A DNA stretch of 64,000 nucleotides from Cordylochernes scorpioides (GCA_030710605.1 CP092876.1:88391774-88455773), one strand, 5' to 3'; counted from the first letter of the stretch, positions 29,391 through 41,390 are shown. Notes: generated by a model not told the origin, from the letters alone. Translations and numbers: made by a program.

Positions 29391-31664
29391 TGTCGCGTGT
29401 TTCCCCTCTGGTTCTTTGCGACACACGCTTCTTCTCTTCGTGGTTCACCTACCCGGGCTCCGGTTGCTCTTCCCTGCGGCTTCTCCCCGCAGGCCACCCA
29501 ATGACGCCCGGAGTTCCACCTCTTTCTCCTGTGGAAACTCCCTTTCCTCTGGCAGTATCTCTCGGCCTTACCACTGGTGGGGGGACACGAGAGACTTACC
29601 AGAAGAGTTGTAGCAGCAGCAGTAGTAGCCCGGTGACGATGGCAGTGGCGATAGTAACGACAGGAGACGGCACACAGACTTGAAGCACACTTCTTTTATT
29701 GTCATCTCTTACTAACATTAAATCTAAATAAAACAACAGACAACGTGTATTTAGATTATACTACATCCTGGGGCCAACACAAAAGCATATTTACATCCAA
29801 ACTCCCCAGGAAACGGGACCACAGCAGTCGGCGACTCCCACATCGGCCAGCAAGGGAATCCGGCGAAAGCGGCATCTATAGGCGGAGGTTGAAACCGTTT
29901 AGAGGCCTTACACGTAACACTGCCTCCCCCTCAAGGCGGGTCTCCTCTCGCCGGTACCGCTTTTCCCGCTGGCACCGTTTCTCTTGCCGGGACCACTCTT
30001 CTCGCCGGGACCATTCCTCTCGCCGAGACCACTTCTCTCGCTGGGACCATTCCTTTCGGCGGGACCACTCCCCTTGCCGGGACCTCTCCTTTCGCCGGTA
30101 CTGCTTCTCCGCTGGGACCATTCCTCTCGCCGAGACCACTCCTTTCGCCGGTGCCGCTTCTCTCGCCGTATCCGTTTTTCTCCCTGGCACCGCTTCTCCC
30201 GAGGGCACTGCTTCTCTCGCCGTAGCCGTTTTTCTCCCGGGCACCGCTTCTCCCGAGGGCACTGCTTCTCTCGCCGTAGCCGCCTCTCTCGCTGGCACCG
30301 CTTCTCCCGAGGGCACTGCTTCTCTCGCCGTAGCCGTTTTTCTCCCGGGCACCGCTTCTCCCGAGGGCACTGCTTCTCTCGCCGTAGCCGCTTCTCTCGC
30401 TGGCACCGTTTCTCCAGCTGGGGCCGCTTTATTCGCGGGTCCGCGTGAAGCAGATTCAAGGTCTGTCCAGGAGGCTCCTCAATCAGGCCCTCCACTCCAC
30501 GCAATTCCCCCATGTTTCCCGGCTCGACTTCCAGTCCTCGGGACTCTGCCCGGCCCTCGCTCTCATCTACTTCGCTCTCCAAAGCGATATTTATCTCTCC
30601 CATCTTGCTGTCCAGGGCAGCCAGTTCCCCCTTGAGCTCCACCCTTATCCCCGACAGCATTTTGGCCCATTTCTCCTCTTTTTCCTCTCTTCGCTTCAGC
30701 TTCTCTTCCTTTTCTTGTTCTCGTCTCCGCTCTTCCTCCTCCTTTTCACGCTTCAGCTTCTCCTCTTTTTCTTCTCTTCGCTTCAGCTTCTCTTCCTTTT
30801 CTTGTTCTCGTCTCCGCTCTTCCTCCTCCTTTTCACGCTTCCTTTCTTGCCTCATAAGGCCCATGAACTGCTTCAAAAGTTCTTCCGAGGCCATTTTCTC
30901 CTCTCTCTCCTTTTCCTTCAGAAGCCATTTCTCCTCCGTTCGGCGCTTTATTCCGTTCCACTTCTCCCGGTGTTCCTGCAGCTTCCGGTCGATTTCGGCC
31001 AGCGAGTCCTGCTCAGAAGCCATTCCTTGGCCTCTCACGTCAATGGGCCTTTGTCGGCAACCAACCAAAAAAACCTTTCAATAAAAAAACCCCCTGGTGA
31101 CCTCCACGAGGAAGAATCCCACTTCTGACACCAGTTGTCGCGTGTTTCCCCTCTGGTTCTTTGCGACACACGCTTCTTCTCTTCGTGGTTTACCTACCCG
31201 GGCTCCGGTTGCTCTTCCCTGCGGCTTCTCCCCGCAGGCCACCCAATGACACCCGGAGTTCCACCTCTTTCTCCTGTGGAAACTCCCTTTCCTCTGGCAG
31301 TATCCCTCGGCCTTACCACTGGTGGGGGGACACGAGAGACTTACCAGAAGAGTTGCAGCAGCAGCAGTAGTAGCCCGGTGACGATGGCAGTGGCGATAGT
31401 AACGACAGGAGACGGCACACAGACTTGAAGCACACTTCTTTTATTGTCATCTCTTACTAACATTAAATCTAAATAAAACAACAGACAACGTGTATTTACA
31501 TTATACTACATCCTGGGGCCAACACAAAAGCATATTTTTATCCAAACTCCCCAGGAAACGGGACCACAGCAGTCGGCGACTCCCACATCGGCCAGCAAGG
31601 GAATCCGGCGAAAGCGCCATCTATAGGCGGAGGTTGAAACCGTTTAGAGGCCTTACACGTAACA
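29391..31664 (-). mobile_element. Non-autonomous LTR element with coiled-coil protein
   Basis: LTRs 29391-29919 and 31136-31664, both 529 bp and nearly identical, TG...CA, flanked by ATAT. On the minus strand the primer-binding site is TGGTGTCAGAAGTGGGATTC right after the 5' LTR, and GAGGGGGAGGCAG precedes the 3' LTR. The interior is 1.2 kb with one long frame and no protease, RT or integrase. GC content is far above its surroundings. Confidence 0.85.
29908..31068 (-). CDS. Coiled-coil, Arg/Lys-rich protein of the LTR element
   Basis: 386 codons. Residues about 20-160 are a charged coiled coil (ASEQDSLAEIDRKLQEHREK; repeats of KEEEERRREQEKEEKLKRRE). Then an acidic linker (ALESEVDESEGRAESRGLEV), and from about 215 a chain of short cationic repeats REKRCPGEKRLRREKQCP, then GERNGPGEKSGPGKRNG. 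No zinc knuckle or protease. Position right behind the primer-binding site suggests a Gag-like packaging protein. The frame extends a few codons into the 3' LTR. The opposite strand is also open over much of this span because of the repeats; I take the minus frame because it agrees with LTR polarity. Confidence 0.6.
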   Translation of the reverse strand: MVGCRQRPIDVRGQGMASEQDSLAEIDRKLQEHREKWNGIKRRTEEKWLLKEKEREEKMASEELLKQFMGLMRQERKREKEEEERRREQEKEEKLKRREEKEEKLKREKEEEERRREQEKEEKLKRREEKEEKWAKMLSGIRVELKGELAALDSKMGEINIALESEVDESEGRAESRGLEVEPGNMGELRGVEGLIEEPPGQTLNLLHADPRIKRPQLEKRCQREKRLRREKQCPREKRCPGEKRLRREKQCPREKRCQRERRLRREKQCPREKRCPGEKRLRREKQCPREKRCQGEKRIRREKRHRRKEWSRREEWSQRRSSTGERRGPGKGSGPAERNGPSERSGLGERNGPGEKSGPGKRNGASGKSGTGERRPALRGRQCYV

Positions 31665-31669
31665 ATATT

Positions 31670-32110
31670 TTGTCACCATTTGTATTATAGTTAAATATGA
31701 TTTTTTCTTATATCTACAACATTTTTATAAATATTTAAAATGGTATCCAAATATATTTTAATTCGTTTTCTATTGGCGAATTTTTATACCATGTTTTCTC
31801 TTGTAGAAGGGCGTTTATGCCAGAAAGCCAGAGAATAAAAAGTTTTTGAAAAGAAACTTTTCCCTGTAGACCTGATGGATATTTTAACTCATATATTGAT
31901 ACAAGGATTGTTTTATTGAAATTTTTATTTAAAATCAAACAGGATATATCCTGGGCACGAACGCCCTTCTCGTGTTTTCTCCTGTAGAAGGGGGTCCGAG
32001 AATAAACATTAAAAAAATAAACTTTTCCTAGGTAGCCTGATAATTTCGCCTTAAAGTTAAAAATTGGCTTTCAGTCTGATATGTATTTACAAACATACGA
32101 ATTTCGTCAC
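31670..32110 (+). mobile_element. HH2 repeats, two copies
   Basis: Copy 1 near 31785-31920: TTTTCTCTTGTAGAAGGGCG, TTTATGCCAGAAAGCCAGAG, then TTTTCCCTGTAGACCTGATG. Copy 2 near 31945-32040: ACGAACGCCCTTCTC, TTTTCTCCTGTAGAAGGGGG. Both have decayed hammerhead cores. Confidence 0.5.
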
Positions 32111-32115
32111 AATAT

Positions 32116-32293
32116 TGCCACGTGGAAAATTAGGGAAGACCAACTTCGGGATGAGACAACAATTTATTTCAGGCAAGACCAAACTAGGAGTGATAAACAA
32201 AAAATAAACAAAAGAGGGAAGTGTACAGAGTATAGCAAAATATAAACATAAAAAATAATACTCTGCTAATAAAATAATAAATACTTTGTTACA
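32116..32293 (-). mobile_element. Solo LTR related to the TRIM
   Basis: Starts TGCCACGTGGAAAATTAGGG on the plus strand, the reverse complement of the TRIM LTR end (TTTTCCACGTGGCA). 178 bp, flanked by ATAT (32112-32115, 32294-32297). Left by LTR-LTR recombination or a truncated insertion. Confidence 0.75.
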
Positions 32294-32659
32294 ATATTAT
32301 TTGGGTATTTGAAGATCTCACAGTGTTATGTAATTAAAGTAAGTAAGAAGGACGTAACCAATTTAACTTTACATATTATTTATCAATAATAGCAATTATA
32401 CAAAACAAATCTTGGTGTATATGTCTGCATGAAAACAACAAAAACAATACTCAAACATTATATATATACAAGTTCCTTTTCAAACTCAGTCTCATCTATA
32501 GCCATTGTTACTCTGTAATATATTCCAATACACAGGAGATATAAAGTTTGCATTCACTTTTCTTTATTTCGACTTAGAGCGCTATGTCCCCCAAGGGACA
32601 ATTACACTTTAAAGATAAACAAAAATTTTGAAAGAAAAGAAAGAAAGATATTTTAAATA
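32294..32659. other. No recognised feature
   Basis: AT-rich spacer; no frame and no repeat partner found in this window. Confidence 0.3.
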
Positions 32660-33810
32660 CAGGGTGATCCAAAAGTCCCGCACAACTTTAAAAATTAATA
32701 ACTCCGCGAATATTTGCGCTAGAGCAATGCGGTAAACACCATTGTGTTCAGAATGCAATGGGATTTTTTATGGCAAATATTGAAAATATCGAAATTGATT
32801 TTAGTTACAATTTCATTCCCTAGATGGCGCTGTACCAGAATCAGAAATTCAGCTGCCAAATTATTTGATTAATTGAAAAATATAACTGATCGACACGTAT
32901 TTTTCCTTTTTGTATACCAGGAAAGAATCCTAATAATATCAAATCGTTAATTAATAAAGCACCATTTCGCCAAAAGTTAGAAGAAATGGTTAACGATTTT
33001 TAAATACAATCTGAGATATGTAAAATAGGTATATGCAAATTAAAACATGTAGCAAAAAATATTTATATTTTTGATAGAGTTTTGTCAAATATATTGAATG
33101 TTTGAAAAACAGCTGAATTCAATACACGATTTTTTGAAATGGTAATATATTACCAAAAATTATGATGGTACTACTAATAGGATTTCTTGCTATAAGGAAT
33201 GTGTAATTTCTTGAATAATTGGCGACACTCGACTATTTAACTGGAAATTTGTCATGATCCAACGAATGAAATATAGATGGGAGTGACAAAATACATTTGT
33301 CGTACTTTATTCCAAATATCCTATCGGCTCGTCAAATGTTATCATTGTTTATTATACTGCACACGATTTTTTAAAATGTATCCCCTCAAATAAATATAAT
33401 TTTTAAATCAACCTTTTGCGTTGAAAAACGTGGTAGTAAAATCATTTTGTATTATTTTTTTTTGCCCAAAATATCTAAAGGTGGGGGGTTACAGAGAATA
33501 TTCCTTATGCTATTTCTTTTAATGAGCGAAAAGCGATAAATTAAACATAAGGGGTAAAATTGTGTGTACAGTGTTATTCGAGAAGTTATAACACTTTGGT
33601 CTGCACGACATAATATAAGATGTGAGCAAATGACAAACAAACAAAAATTACTGTTCACAAATAAAAAAGAGACAAGATATGAGGACAGAATTTATTTACC
33701 CATAACCCAACACAAAGAGCTTCAAAATATTGGTAGATAATATAATACATGGCAGCTTATATAACACATGAGGTAACTTGTCTCTTGGAGGCCTTGTCTC
33801 TTGTATTAGA

Positions 33811-34240
33811 TCACAATCCTTGCTCAATGTGGCGCCCTTCATTCTCAAACACCGCCTGCAGACGATAGATGACAGATTGGACAGCATTAAATAACATATC
33901 TGTTGAAATTGATGAAACGTGCCGTCTGATAGAAGCCTTCAACATGGCCAATGTGGTAGGCCGGCATCGATAAACACGCGACTTAATGTACCCCCATAGC
34001 CAAAAATCGCAAGGCGTCAAGTCTGGTGATCTTGAAGGCCACTGGTGTATAAAGTGGCGACTTATCACACGATCTTCACCGAACGTATCCTTCAGCAATT
34101 GTTTGGCACCGCGGGAGATATGAGGAGGTCCTCCATCTTGCATGAATGTTATTTCGCTCAGTGCTTGTCTGTCCTGCAATATGGGGATAACCTTTTCTCT
34201 CAAAAGTTGAACATAACGTTCACCAGAGAGAGCAGAGAGA

Positions 34241-34273
<33 letters not shown>

Positions 34274-34976
34274 AGAGAGAGAGAGTTACAGAAACGGTTT
34301 TAAATGTTCTTCCATTTATTTCTTCAAAGAAAAATGGCCCAATAATAAAAGAAGAAGTGAACCCACACCAAACTGTAACTCTGGGCTGATGAAGTGGCAT
34401 TTCTGTAAAAATTCTAGGGTTTTCTGTTGCCCAAATGCGGCTGTTTTGAGTGTTGACTTCTCCATTTAGAGAAAAGTGAGCTTCATCTGTCCACAGAACA
34501 TTCGACAGCCAGTTTTCATCAATATCAATTTGCCGGAAAACCCATGCAGCAAATTCTTGACGCTTCTCAAAATCGTCGACTTTTAGCTCGTGAAATCTTT
34601 GAATTTTGTACGGGTATTTTTTAAGAAAAATTCTTAGAACTCTCCAAACTGTTCCATACGAAATCCCCGTTTGTCGAGAAACTTGTCGAGCACTTACTTC
34701 TCCATATGTGGATAACGTTTCAATAGCTTCAACATTCTGCGAAACCGTAACAGCCACTGACTTGCGTGTCGATGGTCTTCCACTCCGAGGTTTTGCTTCC
34801 AGAGATCCAGTCTTCTCAAAATTTTTTATTATTCTCCTTAGAGAGTAGCAACTCATGGGTCCTTTACCTCTTCGAATACCTTTAAAGTTACGAAACGCTC
34901 GTAAAGCTTCAGTGGGAGATTCTGAATTGCAATAATAAAATTTCACCAAGAGTACTTTATCCTGTAGTGACGGCAT
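33811..34976 (-). pseudogene. DDxD (Tc1/mariner superfamily) transposase, copy 1
   Basis: Starts MPSLQDKVLLVKFYYCNSES at 34976. Two HTH regions (EALRAFRNFKGIRRGKG; SARQVSRQTGISYGTVWRVL), then Asp in VLWTDEAHFSLNG, Asp in FMQDGGPPHISRGAKQLL and Asp in SPDLTPCDFWLWG. 42 residues lie between the second Asp and the D of PCDFW, longer than mariner DD34D; a rosa-like (DD41D) relation is possible. One lesion: a GA/CT-run expansion at 34215-34283 shifts the frame between Asp 1 and Asp 2. Otherwise complete to IEQGL. Confidence 0.8.
34215..34283. repeat. (GA)n expansion inside transposase
   Basis: About 65 bases of AGAG with a few GCAGAG interruptions. Copy 2 has only CTCTCTCTCTCTC at the same place (43428-43440). 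The expansion accounts for the frameshift of copy 1. Confidence 0.85.
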
Positions 34977-35045
34977 CCCAGAGTAAAATAAATGATCAGG
35001 GATAGTTGAATTTTTCAAATGAATTAAAATAAACATAATCGATAT

Positions 35046-36780
35046 ATGGCTTCTGAAGCCAACTGTGCGGACGTGTTTGGCATCGCTTGTCTCGTACCGC
35101 GAATGGGATTTAACTCTGCATATCACAATATAGTATTAAAAGTAACTCCTAAAGTTTACCAAATTTTAAGAAAAATGGGTAATGAGATATACACCGATTT
35201 TGAGCGATGTTCTACACAAGACAGAATATTTGTAAGACAATGCCAAAATTGTTTTGAATTTAATCCGAACCATAAAACAAAAGACTGCCAAAACATTAAA
35301 ATATGTAAAATATGCGGTGTACAGGGTAGCCACAACTGTACTGAAGCGCCAAATTGTCACAATTTCTCTAAGCACCCTAAATTTAAAAACTCTTCTACAA
35401 ACCATAAATCAAATTCAAGTGAATGCCCGATTTACAAATCACAAATAGACAAAATTATCCAAAGGACACAATATTCACAAATATACGAGGGAAATGATGT
35501 AGCAAATACAATTTAAAGCTTAATCTTAAATAGATTAATATCCTATATGATTGAAAATGTGAGATGTATTCAACAAAATGTAAGAAAAAGTTTTACTGCG
35601 ATAAGTAAACTACAGGCCAACACTAGAGATGACCCACCTGACAAGGACGAGTGGGTAACACCCTCGTTTCCAGACAGTCATGAACCGGGATTGAATCCCG
35701 CGTTAACATTTTGTTTGATATGTGAATATCCTTCACCTGACATTCTTTTGATTCAAGAACCATATGTTTTACATGAAAATGTTATTTATGATATGGACTC
35801 TCAAATTATATGTTCGAATAAAACTGGGGAAAAATATACGGCAACTATAATTTTAAATAAAAATATAAAGTTCAGCAAAGAGGTAAAATTCACAAATTAT
35901 TTTTGTACAACAATATCTATTTCTACAGTTAAAGCAAAATTAATTATTTCTAATTTCTACATTCATCCGAATACATTTAACCCTGTTCATCAAACATTCA
36001 TTAGAGATCTGCTCAAAACGTATATAAATCAACCTGTAATCCTTTGCGGTGATTTTAATTCAAGACATACTATATGGTTTGTTATAAACTCTAATGGATA
36101 TAGATTACAACCTATTATATAGACGAATGTAACCTCTTTATACATAACCTGAAAAAACACCCACCTGCCGCGGAGAGTAAGTACTGATCTGACAATCTCG
36201 AATAAACACTCACTAAGTTTAATAAACAACTGGCATACCTCTGATTTGACTAATATTTCCGACCATGTTGCTGTTAAATTTTATATCAGGTTAAAGAATG
36301 GTCATTTATTCAATAATCAAATTTCCACTTTGAAAAAAATGCGAATTGGGCAATTTTTTCTAATTACATATCATTACAAGATACAAACAACTGGGAATTG
36401 ATATAAGCAGAGTGAAAGATGAGGAAGACATTGGTGGGATAGTGAACGCACTCATGAATTTATTGAGAGAAGCAGCATATAAATCTTTGAAGGTTAAATC
36501 CCCCATTAATAAACATGTTTCCAGAATTGACTGGTGGACTAATGAACAGGAAATAATAAAAAATAATTTTCATTATATTAGAAACTAGTATTATCGTCAT
36601 AAAACAATCAGTTACAATACATTTAAGTTGGCAAGAAACAAATACACTAATGCAATAAGAAAAGCTAAAAGAACTAACTGGCGAAACGTTATTGAAGAAA
36701 ATTACACAGATAATCCATTTGGTAATGCTTATAAGTTCTTCGATAAATTAAGATCCTCAAATGTAAATCCTCAAATGTGC
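35046..36780 (+). pseudogene. LINE-A: ORF1 end, endonuclease, start of RT linker
   Basis: ORF1 end (35046-35513): three Cys-rich knuckles (CQNCFEFNPNHKTKDC, CKICGVQGSHNC and a third that lost a Cys, CHNFSKHPKF). ORF2 start (35547-36122): exo-endo-phosphatase nuclease with IQQNVRKS, PDILLIQEPYV and LCGDFNSRHTIW. Stops follow, then the linker LARNKYTNAIRKAKRTNWRN. It ends at 36780 where LINE-B begins in the opposite direction. Jockey-like by layout. A 90-bp SINE lies in the nuclease. Confidence 0.75.
35644..35733 (+). mobile_element. SINE S1 fragment inserted in LINE-A endonuclease
   Basis: 90 bp with A-box-like GGACGAGTGGGTAAC and B-box-like GGGATTGAATCCC, flanked by CACCTGACA (35635-35643 and 35734-35742). 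Insert plus duplication is 99 bp, so the reading frame is kept: 33 codons are added between KLQANT and PDILLIQEP. Confidence 0.8.
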
Positions 36781-36784
36781 AGTC

Positions 36785-38787
36785 GGGATGGAGCCGTAAG
36801 AGAACGGGCTGCTGATCTTCTGATAAGGGAACAATTGCAGCGCCCACCCCAGCCTCATTTTTTGAACCGTCTGTGAATATTATAGGTGTTGTTATCTCCT
36901 CGATGTTTAGACTGAAAGACAATTGACGTCTATCTGGAGGGTATGGCGAAGAAGCAGGGCCTGGTCTAGATTCAAAATTTCCTTCATTGATTTCCTTCAG
37001 GAACGCCGTACGAGACCTAACAATAATATCGAAAGGAGGGCTGCCGGTGATGGAGATGGCTGAGACTGTAGGTGTGTAAGGACCTCCTCTCAGTACACGT
37101 TTCGCAAAATTCCAGTGAAGGCTCCTAAGTTGCCTAATGCCTTCGCTGGAGAGAGCACGACCTCCCCATGCTGACGCTCCGTCCAGCTGAAAAGAAGATT
37201 CCAAATTTACCCTGTATGGTGTGGGTGAGTCGTGGGATTATTGATCTGCATCTACGTGTGATCTTGCGTAGGTGGGCGACAAATCCGCGGGTCTGGTAAA
37301 ACTCCACTCCTAAGATTGTGACGGTCTTCTTGATGTTTAAAGGTTGACCAAGGACTCTAAGCCCTGTCTCGGAGTTGGGGTAGACATTACGCCATTGGAA
37401 CAGGCAAGCTTGAGTCTTAATGGGGTTTATATTAAGACCATTTATCGTGCACCAAGATGTCAACCTCTCCAAGAAGGTGTTAGTGGCAGAGACCGGCAGG
37501 CGACTACGAACCTGAGTCATAAGGGTGAAGTCGTCCGCGTAAGCTATTAATCGGCTATCTATGATGGAGGGAAGGGTGAAGATGGTCCGAGCAACTATGT
37601 TCCACAGGAAAGGACTTAGCGCTGAACCCTGGGGAGTGCCGAGTTGGGAGGACGTACATTCTGTTGCTGTCCAAGCTGAGTAAGAAACCGTCCGGTCTTC
37701 CAAAAAGCTTTTTACTAAACAGGTAATAGACTCTGAGCAATTTAGACGTTCAAGATTTTGTATGATTGCCTGCCTCCAAACAGTGTCGAAGGCCTTACTG
37801 ATGTCCGAGCTGATGACAAGAGTTTTCCTCCAGTGAGCTTGTCTTTCTTCAATTAATTGAGTGATACTCGCCAGTGCATCTTCCGCTGAACGACCATTTA
37901 CGGTACCCAATACGGTTTTGTATTGATCTTCAAAGAACCATCCATGACGAAACGCGAGCCTCTGAAGTCGGGCCAGGATACATCTCTCAAATACTTTGGC
38001 CATAGTGTTCAATAAAGTAATAGGTCTGTATTTCTCCAGCTGACTGGTGGCTGAATTGGAGGGTTTAGGCAGAAGTATGAGGCGGCCTTCTTTCCATTGA
38101 CGGGGGAAGTGGCCCATACGAAGGCATTTGGTGAACAATTCGGCCAGCAGGAATTGCAAGGAAGGGCCGCCCAGGTCTAGGCATTTTGAACCAAGACCGT
38201 CAGGGCCCGGGGCTTTCCTTTTTCCACAGCGATGAATGGCTCGCAAAACTTCCCAGGGTTTGAGTTCAGGTTCATCTGAGTGAGCAGAAATTGCATTCCT
38301 TTGCGGGTGAGGTCTGGTGTCAGGTAGGAAAAAGTGATTTTAACAGGGTCTGGCAAGTCTCATGAGGATTGTAAAGAGAGCCGTTATCATGTTTGAGAAG
38401 TGGCGGACCTCGGGGGGAGCCGCGGCCCCGGGCGATAAATCGATGTATGTCACTCCAGTATGCGGATGACACCTCCTTGCAGAGATTAAACCAGGATTTA
38501 CTTTTAGCTTTCCGTATAGCCGCCTTCAGTCGATTATGGCACGCTCGGTATAAACCGCGGAAGAAATTCCTAATAGAACACCGGACTTTCTGACTATAAC
38601 GGCGGAGGGAGATAACCAACCTTCTGATCCGACTCAGTTCGGGGGTCCACAACGGCTTTGACGGTCTTGTAGTATTGGAGCGTCTCCCCATGGAAGAGTC
38701 ACAAGCTGATTGCAGGATGGAAGTCAGAAGGAGGACCACCCTGTCAATATCTTCTGGGCTAGAGGCCTCGTTTAATAAGGTAGTTAC
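36785..38787 (-). pseudogene. LINE-B ORF2: RT and part of RNase H
   Basis: Continues the nuclease at 40644-41390 across the LINE-C insertion. RT: RKAPGPDGLGSKCL, YRPITLLNTMAKVFERCIL, motif A ISSDISKAFDTVW, motif B GTPQGSALSP, motif C AYADDF. Frame breaks near 38320-38250 and near 37200. Then RNase H starts (IIFTDGSKNEAGVGAAIVPL) and is cut at 36785. Jockey/R1/I group. The catalytic core is intact, so decay is moderate. Confidence 0.8.
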
Positions 38788-40643
38788 ACCATCAAATTAT
38801 AGGGGCATTGCCCTTATAAGCAACTTGTCAAAACATTTTACATCCATTTTAAAAAATAGACTAAGTAATTGGATTGAAAATAGAAAACTCATAGCGGAAA
38901 ACCAGGCAGGGTTCAGAAAGGGCTACTCGTGCAAAGACCATATCTTCACGCTTACGTCACTAATTCAAATGACATTAAACCGCAAAAGGAGGAAACTTTA
39001 CACATTCTTTGTTGATCTTAAAAAGCGTTTGATACAGTTCCACATCTACTATTATGGAGAAAGCTTGCGCTTGTTGGTTTAAGTGGGCGCGATTTATCAA
39101 ACTTATACAGAACTACTATGCTCAAATGATGGCAGCGGTCAGATGGAGCGGCTCTTTTACAGAATTTATCAAAATACAATCAGGTGTTCTTCAGGGTGAA
39201 CCTCTTTCACCGTTATTATTTATTATTTTCAATAACGATCTGGTTGCTACGCTGGATGATTCTGACCTGCCAGGTATATACTTACCGGGCCATGGAACTA
39301 TACACCTGCTCCTGTTCGCGGATGATATAGTCTTCCGTGGTGAATCCAAGATAAATATCCAAATAAAGATTAATTTAATAGAAAATATTTTGAGGAAAAT
39401 AGTTTAACTCTGAACCAATTCCAGTCTAAAATCGTAGCGTTTCGAAATGGAGGCCGCTTGGCTAGATCTGACGTTTGGTTTTGGGGCCAACAACCTTTGA
39501 CAGTTACCTCAAAATATACGTATCTTGGCTACCCCTTAACAATCTCAAGAATCCAACTGCTTACGTGGCGCAGCACTTTAAAAGCAAAGCATTGATTGCT
39601 TCAAACGCAGTATGGAGAATACTATCTAAGTCAAGAACCATATCGTTCGGAGCAGTGATGAAATTACTTGACTCCATAGTTTTATCCACGTTATTATACT
39701 CGGCCCCACTGTGGGCGACGAATCAGATAGGAGTTGTAAACCAGATCCAGGATATTTTTCTTACGGCGATTTCTTGACCTTCGCAAATTTACACTCCGGG
39801 CTATATCTTACGAACAGAAACCGAAAGGATGTCCCTTGAATTAAACATTACGATATTGATTATAAAGTTCTAGATCGGATTTTAAAAATGGACAGGACAA
39901 GATTACCTTATGTTTGCTTGTTTCAACTCTAGGAAGTTTCAATTTTGGGAAAAGCGGGAAACAACTTTATTTATAACCTGAATAACATCATTGACTCTTG
40001 GGGTTTTTCTTTTCTTAAGAACTGTGAAGATTATATGGTTTTGCGAGGAGAAATGCCTAGAATAGTTCAAACCACAGTGGACCAGCTACTCCAATTTGAC
40101 CGAGCTAAGATACAAAACTCAACTCATTGTATTCACTATCAATCTCTAAGTAGCTCCTTTATGACGGAGGACTACTTACTATCAAACCTCTCTTTGAAAA
40201 TAGCCCGTCAAAGGATGCTATGGCTATTTTTCCCCGAGGATATCACGGGGTTTTGGAACAGCGACCCTTTAAATTTCTACTTCTGCAATGCTGGCATCCA
40301 AAAAATTTGGTTCATTATCTATTCCATTGCCCATTCCTACAGGAAAAGAGACTGGAAATTCGCGAAATTTCGGGACTAACTCACTATAATGAACAACATG
40401 TATATACAATTTTTACTACTCTCCAGCTGGATAAAACATTTGTTAATAAATATTTAAAATTTTTCAAGGCGATTGACAAAATGAGGGAAGAAGTGCTCAA
40501 CTCCCCAGACAACGGCTGATTGCTCCACCTCCCCTCTAAATTGCTTTTCCTCCTCACTCATGTACATATATAACCTCTTAGGGGAATCCCCTTGTAAGAC
40601 AATATTGTCTTAATGAAGGTTTTTGTTGTTGTTGTTGTAATAG
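38788..40643 (+). pseudogene. LINE-C: truncated RT, inserted in LINE-B
   Basis: 1.86 kb flanked by GGTAGTTAC (38779-38787, 40644-40652). Begins inside the RT: SNYRGIALISNLSKHFTSIL, AENQAGFRKGYSCKDHIFTL, motif A FFVDLKKxF (shifted near 39027), motif B SGVLQGEPLSPLLF, motif C LLLFADDIV. Several shifts (39400, 39778, 39945, 40380). The 3' UTR ends TCTTAATGAAGGTTTTTG and (TTG)5. Same family as 11788-12940. Confidence 0.8.
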
Positions 40644-41390
40644 GGTAGTTACCTGGTGGAGAGAAGAGTTGAGGAAGGATTTAAAGGTCTGTTCTTTACA
40701 TGAGGATTCAACCCAGGAGGATTTTGTCTCGTTATTGGCCATGTCTAGGAATGTAGTCCAGATAGGTATATGGTCAGTGAAGGCCATCTCATCTGATAAA
40801 CCTCTAGTGACATGGATAGCCAGTGAGCTGGATGCCAGAGTTACATCTATAGAAGAAGATAAAGGCCCATTTGACCAGGTCGAGTCCACAGGAGGTCCCA
40901 AGAAATGAAGATCATTGAAGCTGGCGAACTCTTCAAGATTAGCACCCCAGAAGTCCAACCTCGCACCGATGCCCCAGGTAGGAGAGTGGACGTTAGTGTC
41001 CATACCCAGGATCACTGGAAGAGACGCCCGTCTTATCGTATCTTCCAGAAGAGGGATGAAATCATCGGCAGCTCTAAGGCCGTGCCAGTAGGCCGAGTGC
41101 ACCACGATGATGCTCTGCTCTAGACATATGGCTATGGAGTTTATGGCGGTGTCTGGGGAGGTTAGAGGGATGGGATGAAGGTTGCTACATGCCACAATTC
41201 CCGAGGGGATGTAGGCGCCTGGGACAAAAAAAAAAGCCTGAAACCCACGTGTGGGCCAGAAGAAGTTAGTTGAGAGTTCTTGCAGGAGCACGATGTCGGC
41301 CTGTGTCGAATTTGCCAAATTTGCAATTTCAAGAATGACAGTTGGTGATTTTTTAGCGTTCACCTGCAGGACACGCAATGACCTAGACAT
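40644..41390 (-). pseudogene. LINE-B ORF2 endonuclease
   Basis: Starts at 41390 (MSRSLRVLQVNAKKSPTVIL), overlapping the end of ORF1 by 8 bases as in R1/jockey LINEs. Exo-endo-phosphatase motifs: IVLLQELS, PVILGMDTNVHSPTWG (metal site, D for N in the usual GDFN), SSIDVTLAS and FTDHIPIW. The frame runs open to the LINE-C insertion. Confidence 0.8.

Larger units (their letters stand above)
32660..35040 (-). mobile_element. DDxD transposon, copy 1
   Basis: 3' end CAGGGTGATCCAAAAGTCCC at 32660, preceded by TA. About 1.1 kb of non-coding sequence (32660-33810) separates it from the transposase. The same end and spacer appear inverted at 43855-44995 (copy 2). The 5' end is not recognisable at 35040, so the element may be truncated there. 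Confidence 0.7.

Noticed and set aside
29745..30635. Long plus-strand open frame (Arg/Ser/Phe repeats)
   Set aside because: Antisense shadow of the cationic-repeat protein; LTR polarity, primer site and purine tract all point to the minus strand.
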